Notes under the pieces: model-generated | The model's database searches: none | What the model was told of the DNA's origin: nothing | Seen by the model: only the letters and a program-made list of their open reading frames with translations | Shown here: one piece after another, positions 50,847 to 59,341 of the stretch | Layout of the letters: every line of letters begins with the position of its first letter | Numbering within the stretch: position 1 is the stretch's first letter | Source of the DNA: Bacteroidetes bacterium UBA4416 | GTDB lineage: Bacteria; Bacteroidota; Bacteroidia; B-17B0; Aurantibacillaceae | Direction: 5' to 3' | Assembly (NCBI GenBank): GCA_002390745.1 | Contig: DGQK01000007.1 | Span: 62,001 to 126,000, forward strand | DNA: 64,000 nt | Program-made: the position numbers and the translations under genes

Positions 50847-51419
50847 TTATGCCTTTCGTTTCAATTCTAAATCTACTCTGATCTCAATGTCCGTGGCTAC
50901 ATCTGTTCCATCATAATTTACATGGTAGTCGAACCGGTTGATCTGCGTGCTTGCTGAAAAACCCAGCTTGTCGTTGCCCTGCAGGTCTTTCGATTTTCCG
51001 CCGTAAACCATCCTGAAAACTACTGGTTTGGTAACGTCTTTAATGGTTAAGTTTCCGTATAGCAGGTAATCAGCGCCTTCTGCTTTTTCAATTTTTGTGC
51101 TTTCAAATTTCATTTGCGGATAGGTAGCGACATCCAAAAATCTGGCAGAGCGCAAATTATTATCTCTTATACTTACAAAGGTATTGACAGAGCTGGCTGC
51201 TACAGTGAAATTAATGCTGGCATCTGTAAGGTCATCTTTGCTATAGGTCATGGTGCCGTCAAACGTATCAAATTTGCCATGAATAAAATTGATGCCTAAG
51301 TGTTTTACAGTAAAGCTCACTATGGCATGGTTAGGATCCGGCTCCCAGGTATATTGAGAAACGGCAAATGAACAAAGCGCGAAAGCCAAACCTAACAGTA
51401 TAATCCGGATAGTTTTCAT
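50847..51419 (-). CDS. YceI family periplasmic lipid-binding protein
   Basis: This is a 190-residue protein from the ATG at 51419, which gives a clean signal peptide; an earlier in-frame start at 51455 would spoil it. The YceI motif run is complete: 'YTWEPDPNHAIVSFTVKHLGI', 'HGKFDTFDGTMTY', 'TYPQMKFESTKIEK', 'GNLTIKDVTKPVVF'. YceI proteins are lipocalin-like and bind isoprenoid quinone-like or amide lipids. Between the secreted amidohydrolase (10 bp) and the porin, so probably co-transcribed with both. Confidence 0.92.
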   Translation of the reverse strand: MKTIRIILLGLAFALCSFAVSQYTWEPDPNHAIVSFTVKHLGINFIHGKFDTFDGTMTYSKDDLTDASINFTVAASSVNTFVSIRDNNLRSARFLDVATYPQMKFESTKIEKAEGADYLLYGNLTIKDVTKPVVFRMVYGGKSKDLQGNDKLGFSASTQINRFDYHVNYDGTDVATDIEIRVDLELKRKA

Positions 51420-51429
51420 GTCTGATTTT

Positions 51430-53211
51430 TTAGTTGCTATTTTGATATCCTCCAAAGTATTTTACAGGACTCCAGTTGGGTATAACGTCTAACTTAGCGG
51501 GTGCTATGGTTTTAAAATCATCATTTCCATACACAATTTTTCCATCCACTATTGTTAGTTTAGAAACTGTATTTTTAAGCTCTTCATCACCCACCGAAAA
51601 TATATCTCTGTCCAAAACAACAAGATCAGCGAAATATCCGGGTTCTATTTTTCCTTTTTGCGTTTCTTTGATCAATTCATAGCCTTTAAAACTGAGTAGC
51701 TTAAGTGCTGTCGTTCTGTCAACAATATTATCCTTTGTCAAAACCTGTGTCCCTCCGATTGTTTTCCCTGAAACAAGCCAGTAATAAGCGATCCAAGGGT
51801 TAAAGGAAGCTACGCGTGTTCCATCGGTGCCCAATCCGACAGGGATGCCCAGCTCCAGCATTTTTTTAACAGGGGGTGTGTTACCGGCAGGTTTTAATCC
51901 ATATCTGTGCACAAAAGCCTCTCCCTGAAAGGCCATCCTACCTTGAATAGCAATACCCCCTCCTAATCTTTTGATGCGCTGTAGGTTTTCATCTGAAATA
52001 AATTCTGCATGGTCGATGATCCATGGTGCTTTTAATGGAATTTCTGTGTTAACGTCTTCAATGACATTGAGGAAACGGGTAATGCTTTCATTATAGGTCG
52101 CATGCATTCTAAATGGCCATTGATTTTTGGCAAACAGGCTTATTAATGGCTTTAAATTCGATTCCAGAGTTGCCGGCAGCTCCGGGCGGGGAAATAAGAA
52201 ATTCTCGAAATCGGCAGCATCTGCCAAAATGCCTTCGCCACCGCCACTTACAAAATAATCAACATCATTGATATGGTTATCGCCATGGTCGTGTATATCT
52301 ACCATCCCTATCCATTTTGTATAATCCTGTAACTCTGAACCTTTTTTCTGTGCATATAAGAAATAGGGTAAGCGCACAGATATTTTCCCAAGTTTATTTA
52401 AGCTATCTGTAATGGTATAATCATCAGGAAAGTTCTGAAATCCGCCACCTGCGTCGATAACGCCTGTGACACCCAACCTGTTTAGCTCCGTCATGAATTG
52501 AAGTGTGGAATTTATTTTTTCATTGTTGCTCAGCTCCGGCAATCTGGCTAATGTAGAATACAATATCAAAGCGCTGGGTTCTGCTACCAACAAGCCTGTA
52601 GGGATGCCTGCATTGTCTTTTTCCATAAGTCCGCCGGCATAACCAGGCGTATCTTCAGTCAGGTTAAGGGCCTGTACAGCTGCCTTATTAAGAAAGGCTT
52701 TTGAATAGAGGTATAAAATAAAGGTGGGTACATCACCGCTTGCTTCATTTACTTCCTGCAAGGTGGGTAATCTTTTCTCTTCAAACTGGTATTCGTTCCA
52801 TCCGCCCACAATGCGCACCCATTGTCCTTTGGGAGTACGTTGTGCCTGTTCTTTGAGCATGGCAAGGGCCTTTTTTAAAGATGTAACTCCGTCCCAGCGT
52901 AATTCTGTATTAAAAAACCGCCCGCCTCTTATGACATGCAAATGACTGTCAAACAAACCTGGTATTATTCTGCTTCCCTTTGCATCTATTATTTGCGTTT
53001 TTTTTGTTTTTAAATTCAGGATACTGGCGGATTTCCCTATCGCAACTATTTTATTTGCTTCTATGGCAACCGCTTCTACGTCGGGCTGGTGGTCTGACAA
53101 GGTGGTTATTTTTGCGTTGTAAATAATAATATCCGGACTGCTTTTTTTTTGTGCGAAAATTCCGCTGCATGCTATCAATAGTAGCGAGAGTGCCAGATGT
53201 ATCTTATTCAT
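51430..53211 (-). CDS. YtcJ-type amidohydrolase, exported
   Basis: This 593-residue amidohydro_3 protein has a signal peptide (about 1-20, ending Ile-Phe-Ala-Gln). The metal-binding 'GLFDSHLHVIRGG' HxH is present, with later 'RMHATYNES' and 'IDHAEF' His residues and 'LGTDGTRVASFNPW' with the metal Asp. It is a close paralogue of the protein at 59331-61244, sharing long blocks, but that one has no signal peptide. So the two likely hydrolyse related compounds on different sides of the inner membrane. It starts a new unit after a strong terminator. Confidence 0.9.
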   Translation of the reverse strand: MNKIHLALSLLLIACSGIFAQKKSSPDIIIYNAKITTLSDHQPDVEAVAIEANKIVAIGKSASILNLKTKKTQIIDAKGSRIIPGLFDSHLHVIRGGRFFNTELRWDGVTSLKKALAMLKEQAQRTPKGQWVRIVGGWNEYQFEEKRLPTLQEVNEASGDVPTFILYLYSKAFLNKAAVQALNLTEDTPGYAGGLMEKDNAGIPTGLLVAEPSALILYSTLARLPELSNNEKINSTLQFMTELNRLGVTGVIDAGGGFQNFPDDYTITDSLNKLGKISVRLPYFLYAQKKGSELQDYTKWIGMVDIHDHGDNHINDVDYFVSGGGEGILADAADFENFLFPRPELPATLESNLKPLISLFAKNQWPFRMHATYNESITRFLNVIEDVNTEIPLKAPWIIDHAEFISDENLQRIKRLGGGIAIQGRMAFQGEAFVHRYGLKPAGNTPPVKKMLELGIPVGLGTDGTRVASFNPWIAYYWLVSGKTIGGTQVLTKDNIVDRTTALKLLSFKGYELIKETQKGKIEPGYFADLVVLDRDIFSVGDEELKNTVSKLTIVDGKIVYGNDDFKTIAPAKLDVIPNWSPVKYFGGYQNSN

Positions 53212-53237
53212 TTCCTTTTATTTTTTGGGTAAAAAAA

Positions 53238-53274
53238 CTGAAAACAGCCTTTTCCCGGTAAAGGCTGTTTTCAG
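53238..53274 (-). terminator. Strong terminator splitting the amidohydrolase cluster
   Basis: CTGAAAACAGCCTTT pairs perfectly with AAAGGCTGTTTTCAG (15-bp stem, 7-nt loop). On the minus strand it is followed by seven T. It lies 28 bp after the isochorismatase-type stop and 27 bp before the amidohydrolase start. Confidence 0.9.
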
Positions 53275-53301
53275 GGTTTGGATTGCAATTCGAGTGAATG
53301 T

Positions 53302-53961
53302 TTAATGCCTTCCTTCGGAAGCGTTAAACATATCTTTGGCGTATTGTACGCCAACACCATACGCACCTCCATATTTCATAACTAAATTATTGACGGCAAC
53401 ATAGGTTTCATGTCTTGCCCAGTCTCTTTGCAGTTCCAGTAGATACTGCAATGAGCTCATAGGCTGGGCGCCGGCCTGTATCATGCGTTGCATTGAAGCT
53501 GCTTGCGCTGAAGGACTTACAGCGCCACAGGCATCGGTAATCACATACACGTCGTAGCCTTCATCAATTGCGCACAGCACCGGGAAAACGATGCAGACTT
53601 CTGTCCAGAGTCCGCAAAAAACGATTTTTTTATGGCCTTTGCCGACGATAGCGTTGTAAGCAGGAACATCTTCCCAGGTATTCATAGATGTACGGTCTAT
53701 AAACTGTGCTTCATCAGGATACACATCTGTAATTTCCTTCAGCAGCGGCCCGCTGAATGATTTGCGCGCTACGGTGGTAATTACCGTAGGAACATTGAAA
53801 ATTTTTGAAGCTCCTGCCACTAAACCCACATTGTTCTTTAACTCCTCTGTGGTAATACTTTTAACGGCAAAGGTCATCTGGCTTTGATGATCGATCATTA
53901 CTAAGGTGTGGTTGTCGGGCGTAATGAGTTTTTGAGAAACTTTTGGAATTAGCTGTTTCAT
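53302..53961 (-). CDS. YcaC-type isochorismatase-family hydrolase
   Basis: The 219-residue protein has the general acid/base Asp24 ('TLVMIDHQSQM') and nucleophile Cys123 in 'CGLWTEVCIVFPVLCAIDEG'. The 'MNTWED' segment and 'MIQAGAQPMSSLQYLLELQRDW' C-terminal run are those of the YcaC subgroup. Substrate is unknown for this subgroup. It is last before the terminator, 65 bp downstream of the MFS_3 gene. With two amidohydrolases nearby, a second amide-bond step is a plausible but unproven role. Confidence 0.9.
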   Translation of the reverse strand: MKQLIPKVSQKLITPDNHTLVMIDHQSQMTFAVKSITTEELKNNVGLVAGASKIFNVPTVITTVARKSFSGPLLKEITDVYPDEAQFIDRTSMNTWEDVPAYNAIVGKGHKKIVFCGLWTEVCIVFPVLCAIDEGYDVYVITDACGAVSPSAQAASMQRMIQAGAQPMSSLQYLLELQRDWARHETYVAVNNLVMKYGGAYGVGVQYAKDMFNASEGRH

Positions 53962-54026
53962 AGTTGTTTGATTTTATTTAGGTTGTTTGTATTTAGGTTG
54001 TTTGTATTGAAAAATAAATTTCAGAG

Positions 54027-55613
54027 CTACATGATTTCCTGTGTTTTAAAGTAACGGTGTGAGGGCTCTGTTTGCTCCACCGTCATAGATACAATTTTTG
54101 CGTAAAATTCCGTATCGGCTGTGGTCATTCTGTCTTTTTGCTGTTCGTATTCTTCTTTAGAAGAAACCATAAACTGTTCTTTCTGAATCAAAGGATTTTC
54201 CAGATCCTGAAGGATGGTCCATAAATAAGCGCCGTTTTTTCTTCTGATGTTTCCGAGTTCTTCGATCTCATCTAAAAATGCCTGCTTTTGCTCTTCACTA
54301 ATTCTGTAATCAATAGAAATCATTATCGGACCATCTATTTCTACACTGAAGATATTGGCAAATGAAGATTTGAAGTCCACCAATGTTGTGATAGTATCCT
54401 CAGTATTGAGTACAGGGAAGGGATTCAGATAACCAACGACAATGAAAATAACTGCTAATGCGCCTGCACCACACAACGTAACTTCTACTGTGGTATATTC
54501 TGCCAATAATCCCCAAAGGAAACTGCCTACACTTATGATTCCGAAAAACATTAAGGAGTATAAGGCAATTACCCTGGATTTTACCCAGTCTGGGGTTACA
54601 GGAAGGAGGTTGGCTTGTATGGTAGAGAGAAGCGTGACCCAGGAAAAACCTGCCAGCAACATCGTAAGGCAAAGGTAAATCCAGTTACTGGTAAACGCCA
54701 TCGTAAGCATATTGGTTACCAGGAACAGCGAGCAAACCACAAAAAGTTTTTCTATGCCCAAATGCGTTTTGAGAGATTTGATAAATGTAGCGGCTACAAT
54801 TGCTCCTATGCCCACAAATGCGACTACCAGGCCGTATTGCGTAGAGGCTAACTCCAGTTTATGTTTACCGATAACCGGCCACATCGACCACATGGCACTC
54901 GCAGGAAACATCACCAAAAATCCACGGAAAAATATTTTTTGTATTGGCGTAGAATATAACAAAAACTGAAATCCGGTACGAATGGAGGTCGTAAATATTT
55001 TTCCAGTTAAATTTATGCTGGGCGTATCCGGAGTTTTCCAACGAAGCACGATTAATGAAAAAATCAGATACCCCAGCCCGGAAATATAAAAAGCATAAGA
55101 AACATTATACTGTGCAATTATAATTCCCGCTATCAAAGGACCTGTGGCTCTTGCCAAATTGGTAGCCACGCCGTCTAACGTAAATGCGGATGACTGTGCA
55201 TCTTCGCTAAGCAATAGCGGCAATGTTCCCCGCCAAACAGGATCGAAAAATGCATTGGCTGCACCTACAATAAAAACATAGATCAAAATGACGTATGGCA
55301 AAGAAGCAGCAGCAATATCATCCACGATGTATCCCATAGCAATGGTAACCAAAGAAATGATCAACCCATTAATGAACAACATCGTGCTTCTCTTAAATGC
55401 ATCTGAAAGAATCCCTGCAATAAATGCAAACAAAAAGAAAGGCAAACTGGATGCGACATTAATGAAGGCTATCATAAAACTGGAATTAGTGGAGGAAGCC
55501 ATTAACCAGTTAACCGCCATATCTCCCGCCCAGGAACCTATACTGACTATTAAATAGCCAATCCAATAGACTTTGAATAAGGGTTGTTTAAGTGCGCTCC
55601 AACTACTAGCCAT
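54027..55613 (-). CDS. MFS_3 (EntS-type) transporter with C-terminal ABM-like domain
   Basis: This is a 528-residue protein from the ATG at 55613 ('MASSWSALKQPLFKVYWIG'); the longer frame starts inside the upstream gene. Twelve membrane segments occupy about 15-405 ('GILSDAFKRSTMLFI' is the motif-A loop). A soluble C-terminal domain (about 425-528, 'IDYRISEEQKQAFLDEIEEL', 'YLWTILQDLENP') resembles the antibiotic-biosynthesis-monooxygenase-like tail seen in this family. The ATG overlaps the DUF421 stop by 8 bp, implying translational coupling. Probably a small-molecule exporter; substrate unknown. Confidence 0.9.
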   Translation of the reverse strand: MASSWSALKQPLFKVYWIGYLIVSIGSWAGDMAVNWLMASSTNSSFMIAFINVASSLPFFLFAFIAGILSDAFKRSTMLFINGLIISLVTIAMGYIVDDIAAASLPYVILIYVFIVGAANAFFDPVWRGTLPLLLSEDAQSSAFTLDGVATNLARATGPLIAGIIIAQYNVSYAFYISGLGYLIFSLIVLRWKTPDTPSINLTGKIFTTSIRTGFQFLLYSTPIQKIFFRGFLVMFPASAMWSMWPVIGKHKLELASTQYGLVVAFVGIGAIVAATFIKSLKTHLGIEKLFVVCSLFLVTNMLTMAFTSNWIYLCLTMLLAGFSWVTLLSTIQANLLPVTPDWVKSRVIALYSLMFFGIISVGSFLWGLLAEYTTVEVTLCGAGALAVIFIVVGYLNPFPVLNTEDTITTLVDFKSSFANIFSVEIDGPIMISIDYRISEEQKQAFLDEIEELGNIRRKNGAYLWTILQDLENPLIQKEQFMVSSKEEYEQQKDRMTTADTEFYAKIVSMTVEQTEPSHRYFKTQEIM

Positions 55614-56139
55614 TTGTTTCGTCCATGTATACTGTGTTTTTATCCATTTGCTTAAGCAAATCGTTTTCCTTATACACAATTATTAGTTTTCCTTCTACAT
55701 CGATAATTCCGTATTTAATCGCTTCCAGGGATGTTACCTGTTGGGCAATCAGCATCGCATATAAATCTTCTATGGACATCAGTAACCTATCCAAAATATG
55801 TTTCTGTACTTTGCCATTGGAAATAACAACCGCTGGCTCGCCCTCAAAGAACCTTCCCATCGTTTTGTGTTTAAACGTTAGCCAGGAAATTACCCGGCTT
55901 AGCACGATAAGGGAGAGAGCCGAGATAATTCCTCCAAGCAAGGAATCATCTCCGGCATTCATAGAGTTTTGCACACTGTTGCTTACAAGTAATATTGCTA
56001 CAAACTCTGTAGGCCCCATTTGTGCAATTTGCCTTCTCCCGGCTATTCTGAGAATAATGATGACAAATAAATAGACAACGAATGACCGGATGATCAGATT
56101 CAGCGGAGATACAGAAATATCAATGAAGTTGTCCAACAT
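55606..56139 (-). CDS. DUF421/YetF family membrane protein
   Basis: The 177-residue protein has three N-terminal membrane helices ('LIIRSFVVYLFVIIILRIAGRR', 'GPTEFVAILLVSNSVQNS', 'GIISALSLIVLSRVISWL') and the conserved cytosolic domain ('FFEGEPAVVISNGKV', 'SIEDLYAMLIAQQV'). Length and order match YetF-type proteins, whose function is poorly known. It is coupled to the MFS_3 gene and 11 bp downstream of the M17_N gene. Confidence 0.9.
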   Translation of the reverse strand: MLDNFIDISVSPLNLIIRSFVVYLFVIIILRIAGRRQIAQMGPTEFVAILLVSNSVQNSMNAGDDSLLGGIISALSLIVLSRVISWLTFKHKTMGRFFEGEPAVVISNGKVQKHILDRLLMSIEDLYAMLIAQQVTSLEAIKYGIIDVEGKLIIVYKENDLLKQMDKNTVYMDETNG

Positions 56140-56150
56140 AAATTTGGCGT

Positions 56151-56756
56151 TTATACTATTGTTTCCGCTAATCCTGCTTCCGAATCGTTAAGATGCGGCG
56201 CCCCGGCAAGAAATGTAATATCGTTCAGGTTATTATTATCTACCAGTTTCATCTCAAAGAGCGTTTTAACATCATCAATAGATTTCATCATTCCTTTGGC
56301 TACAGTATTGGATACACCTCCTGTTGGTACGGTTGTAACGCCTGCATCTTTTATGTCCGGGGCGAAACATACGCTCTTTGCTCCCATTTTATTGGCCTCT
56401 TTTACTACCAGTTTCCCAACAGCGTATAAGTTGTCTGCTGTCAACTTATTAGGGTCACCCAAACCGATAAGAATCATTTTTTTAGCTTTCATCTGGGTGG
56501 TAGGGGTAATCGCTAATGTTTCCAGGAATTTCCCGCGGAAAAGATCTTTTTCCCGTAATTGCTTAATTTGCCCGTCAAAGTGCGTATCCAAATCGGCTGT
56601 GCCTCCTTCCATCGTCATATTAAGCGTATTATCAAAAAAGCATACAAATTGTATATCTGCTTCCGTGTCGTTGAAGTGCGCAGTAATAACCTGAAAATTT
56701 ACACCCTTGTAAGTGTGTACCGGTCTGTCTTTTTTTAATTCGTGGTATAAGCCCAT
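56151..56756 (-). CDS. Free-standing M17 leucyl aminopeptidase N-terminal (macro-like) domain
   Basis: The 201-residue protein matches only the N-terminal domain of leucyl aminopeptidases: 'FDGQIKQLREKDLFRGKFLE', 'KKMILIGLGDPNKLTADNLY', 'GMMKSIDDVKTLFEMKL'. The catalytic C-terminal half, about 300 residues with the metal ligands, is absent and does not follow on the DNA, where the next gene starts in 11 bp. It is therefore not a peptidase. A ligand-binding or nucleotide-binding role is possible. The codon pattern is normal, so it looks maintained, not decayed. Confidence 0.82.
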   Translation of the reverse strand: MGLYHELKKDRPVHTYKGVNFQVITAHFNDTEADIQFVCFFDNTLNMTMEGGTADLDTHFDGQIKQLREKDLFRGKFLETLAITPTTQMKAKKMILIGLGDPNKLTADNLYAVGKLVVKEANKMGAKSVCFAPDIKDAGVTTVPTGGVSNTVAKGMMKSIDDVKTLFEMKLVDNNNLNDITFLAGAPHLNDSEAGLAETIV

Positions 56757-56784
56757 AATGACTGTGTTTTATAATTGTTTTAAA

Positions 56785-57198
56785 TTATTTTAGTTTGATA
56801 TTGGTGTCTTTATCCGGATAGATGCTAACGTCCGGAACATCGGTGCTGGTAAGCAGAACCTGTGCCCTTCTTTCACCGTTTTTATTTTTCAGCACTACTC
56901 CCGTAGATCCGTCATTCTTCAGGAAGAGATAGCTTTCCTGCCGGTCTTCTCCTGCTAAAAGAAGGTGAGTGCCTTTGTCATCCAGGCTAATATCTACTTT
57001 GGCATTTTCCTGATCAGTATTATTGTACATTTTCAGGAAGGATAATCCAGCTTCATCCACCATCATTTTTAACTGCAATTTTCCTTTGGAATTGAAAAAT
57101 GAAAGGGCCGAACCTTCGTCGGTAGTACCTAAAACCGCTCTTACGTTGCCACTGGCATCTACCAGCTTAAATTCGGTTGCTGTGATTGAATTACTCAT
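56785..57198 (-). CDS. Hypothetical beta-repeat protein, 137 residues
   Basis: The protein is built from short repeated strands of the type 'FKLVDASGNVRAVLGTTDEG', 'SFFNSKGKLQLKMMV', 'ISLDDKGTHLLLAGE', 'VVLKNKNGERRAQVLL'. Such 'D..G..RA.L' strand repeats occur in small uncharacterised beta-sheet proteins. No signal peptide or membrane segment. It sits between the pirin (18 bp) and M17_N (28 bp) genes in the operon. Confidence 0.7.
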   Translation of the reverse strand: MSNSITATEFKLVDASGNVRAVLGTTDEGSALSFFNSKGKLQLKMMVDEAGLSFLKMYNNTDQENAKVDISLDDKGTHLLLAGEDRQESYLFLKNDGSTGVVLKNKNGERRAQVLLTSTDVPDVSIYPDKDTNIKLK

Positions 57199-57216
57199 AT
57201 TGGTTTATGTTTTTTA

Positions 57217-58104
57217 TTATGAAACTTGCATTGGCACTTCCATCAACAATACTTCTGCATCCTGGCTGTTGGCTTTCAGGCTTATTTTATCCACATCCCA
57301 AATGCCAAAACCATCTCTTTTATTTAATGCCTGATTGTTGATGGTAATATCGCCATTCAATACAAAGGCATATACTCCGTTTCCTTTGGCTTTTACTGCA
57401 TAGTCTATCGTAAAATCTTTATCAAATTTTCCCATATGAAACCAGGCATTTTGATAGATCCAAACGCCTTCGTCGTGAGGATTGGGCGAGAGTATTTGTT
57501 GCAAGGTATTATGCCGCTTATTGACATCTAAACTTATTTGCCCGTACCGCGGAGTGACTTTACATTTATTCGGGAATACCCAAATCTGGAGAAATCTGAC
57601 TTCCTGGTCGCTGTTTTTGTTATACTCGCTATGGAAGATACCTTCGCCGGCGCTCATCACCTGCACATCCCCGTGCCTGATCACAGAAACATTGCCCATG
57701 CTGTCTTTGTGTTCCAGATCTCCGGAAAGCGGAATGCTGATGATTTCCATATTATCGTGAGGGTGCCTTGGAAAGCCTTCTCCGGCAGCCACTCTGTCAT
57801 CGTTTAATACGCGTAACACACCAAAGTGCATTCTGTCGGGATTGTAATATTCGGAAAAGCTGAAGGTGTGCCTGCTCAGCAACCAACCTAAATCTGCCTT
57901 GCCTCTTGTATCGGCTTTGTGCAATACAGAGTTTTCGATAACTTCTCCTTTGGCTTCTTGTTTGGGAATATGATTAAATCCCATTACTTCCAGCGGATTT
58001 AATTCTTCGATGTTGTTTTTAAGCACATCGGCCAATGAGCCTGCAGCAACAAACATACCTGTCCCTAATAAGCCTTTCTTTATAAAATCTTTTCTATCCA
58101 TCAT
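57217..58104 (-). CDS. Pirin family protein with Tat-like N-terminal leader
   Basis: The 295-residue protein has two cupin domains with the pirin metal ligands in 'GFPRHPHDNMEIISIPLSG' (His, His, Glu) and 'HSEYNKNSD' (His). The first 45 residues are not pirin: 'MMDRKDFIKKGLLGTGMFVAAG' has Arg-Lys followed by a hydrophobic, Gly-rich stretch resembling a Tat leader, although the twin Arg is Arg-Lys. Pirins are normally cytosolic, some with quercetinase activity. Overlaps the ABM gene by 4 bp. Export is inference. Confidence 0.87.
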   Translation of the reverse strand: MMDRKDFIKKGLLGTGMFVAAGSLADVLKNNIEELNPLEVMGFNHIPKQEAKGEVIENSVLHKADTRGKADLGWLLSRHTFSFSEYYNPDRMHFGVLRVLNDDRVAAGEGFPRHPHDNMEIISIPLSGDLEHKDSMGNVSVIRHGDVQVMSAGEGIFHSEYNKNSDQEVRFLQIWVFPNKCKVTPRYGQISLDVNKRHNTLQQILSPNPHDEGVWIYQNAWFHMGKFDKDFTIDYAVKAKGNGVYAFVLNGDITINNQALNKRDGFGIWDVDKISLKANSQDAEVLLMEVPMQVS

Positions 58105-58640
58105 TTATTTTTTTTAGAGTTTGAAACATAAAGCCAATTGTGAAATACACTCATCATAAAAGGCATCGCAAACGTTACCAGCATAATGACCACGAGCGCA
58201 ATATTAAGCATGACCGTTAGCGTGGGATGCGCCGCTGCAAAATCTTTCATCACAAGATTCAATACAAAACCTACAACCTGCGACAATGTGAAAACGGTAA
58301 TAAATGAAATGATCATTTGTTTCCATTTAGGAACTTCTTCCTGGAACCAGAATTCTCCCCAATTCACAACAGTTTCCCTTCTTTTTCCCTTCCACTTTTC
58401 TTCCTGAGTATCCAGGAGTAAACGACACGATTGCGAGTTTTGCCATGCCGTGGCATGTTCCTGCTTGTCAAATTGCAGAAGGACATACGTGGTATCTTCA
58501 TCCTCTTTGGAAGACAGGACCTTAGTGCCTAAATATCCCTTTTGGGTAATATTTTTAGATTGCACCTCATGCACCCAATTGTGAAACTCATCACGGTCGC
58601 TCAAAGCAATCTGGTATTCTATGACAATGACTACTGACAT
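58101..58640 (-). CDS. ABM-type monooxygenase domain fused to two membrane helices
   Basis: The 179-residue protein has an N-terminal antibiotic-biosynthesis-monooxygenase/dimeric ferredoxin-like domain (about 1-95, 'GYLGTKVLSSKEDEDTTYVL', 'WQNSQSCRLLLD'). Two membrane helices follow at about 110-132 and 143-168. The ABM domain is probably on the cytosolic face. It overlaps the pirin gene by 4 bp and starts 5 bp after DUF1275. Fusions of this type exist in other bacteria; their function is not known. Confidence 0.82.
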   Translation of the reverse strand: MSVVIVIEYQIALSDRDEFHNWVHEVQSKNITQKGYLGTKVLSSKEDEDTTYVLLQFDKQEHATAWQNSQSCRLLLDTQEEKWKGKRRETVVNWGEFWFQEEVPKWKQMIISFITVFTLSQVVGFVLNLVMKDFAAAHPTLTVMLNIALVVIMLVTFAMPFMMSVFHNWLYVSNSKKNK

Positions 58641-58645
58641 TTAAT

Positions 58646-59341
58646 TTAATTCGTATGAGGTAAGGTTTGGTGAAATAGATTATACAAAATAACCAATGCA
58701 CCAGGTATGATGAGAACTCCTAAAGAAAAGTTTAATGTCAAATACGCTCCTGCGAAACAACCGGCAAAAAAACCCAGGATCATCCATAAGGTATCCTTAA
58801 ACAGGGCTTTGTGAGATTCATTTCGTGCCGTAAAAGCACTACAATAGCTAAGTACGGCACTTGTCACGTTTCCCGTCATAACGGTGGTCATGCCTAAAAC
58901 CGAATCCGGGTAAAGTTTGTTCAATGCATTTTGAACACCCATTGCAAAGACTACCAAAAGCAAAACAATCGGTTCAACTATTTTTTGAGTAATAGAGTGA
59001 TTGAAAAAGAGCAAAGACAGAACTCCTGAAAGAACCAACAATAAACCCACCAAAAAAGACATTTTTTTTTCTCCAAAGGCGGTATGAATTCGTCCTGAAA
59101 CATAAACTGCCACAACAAATACAGGAAACGTCAGCAAGGCAAAATACTCGCTTAACCCAGAATATGAAACTAATTTTTGAGCCAGGACAATAAAATTCCC
59201 GGTAATGTGAGCCGAAAACAAGTTGTAACTGCTGGTGTAAGTGGCGGCATCTGCAAATCCCGCCACAAATACCATTAGTATAGTGGTGTTAAACGTTGTA
59301 TAAATGGCATTACTTTTCACCATCACTTTCTTAGAATGCAA
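58646..59341 (-). CDS. DUF1275 (YoaK-type) membrane protein
   Basis: The 231-residue protein has about six membrane helices and the family signatures 'GFADAATYTSSYNLFSAHITGNFIVLA' (early) and 'VLGMTTVMTGNVTSAVLSY' (middle). Function is unknown. Its ATG overlaps the 3' end of the cytosolic amidohydrolase gene by 11 bp; the first start is kept, although the Met at codon 7 is also possible. Confidence 0.9.
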   Translation of the reverse strand: MHSKKVMVKSNAIYTTFNTTILMVFVAGFADAATYTSSYNLFSAHITGNFIVLAQKLVSYSGLSEYFALLTFPVFVVAVYVSGRIHTAFGEKKMSFLVGLLLVLSGVLSLLFFNHSITQKIVEPIVLLLVVFAMGVQNALNKLYPDSVLGMTTVMTGNVTSAVLSYCSAFTARNESHKALFKDTLWMILGFFAGCFAGAYLTLNFSLGVLIIPGALVILYNLFHQTLPHTN

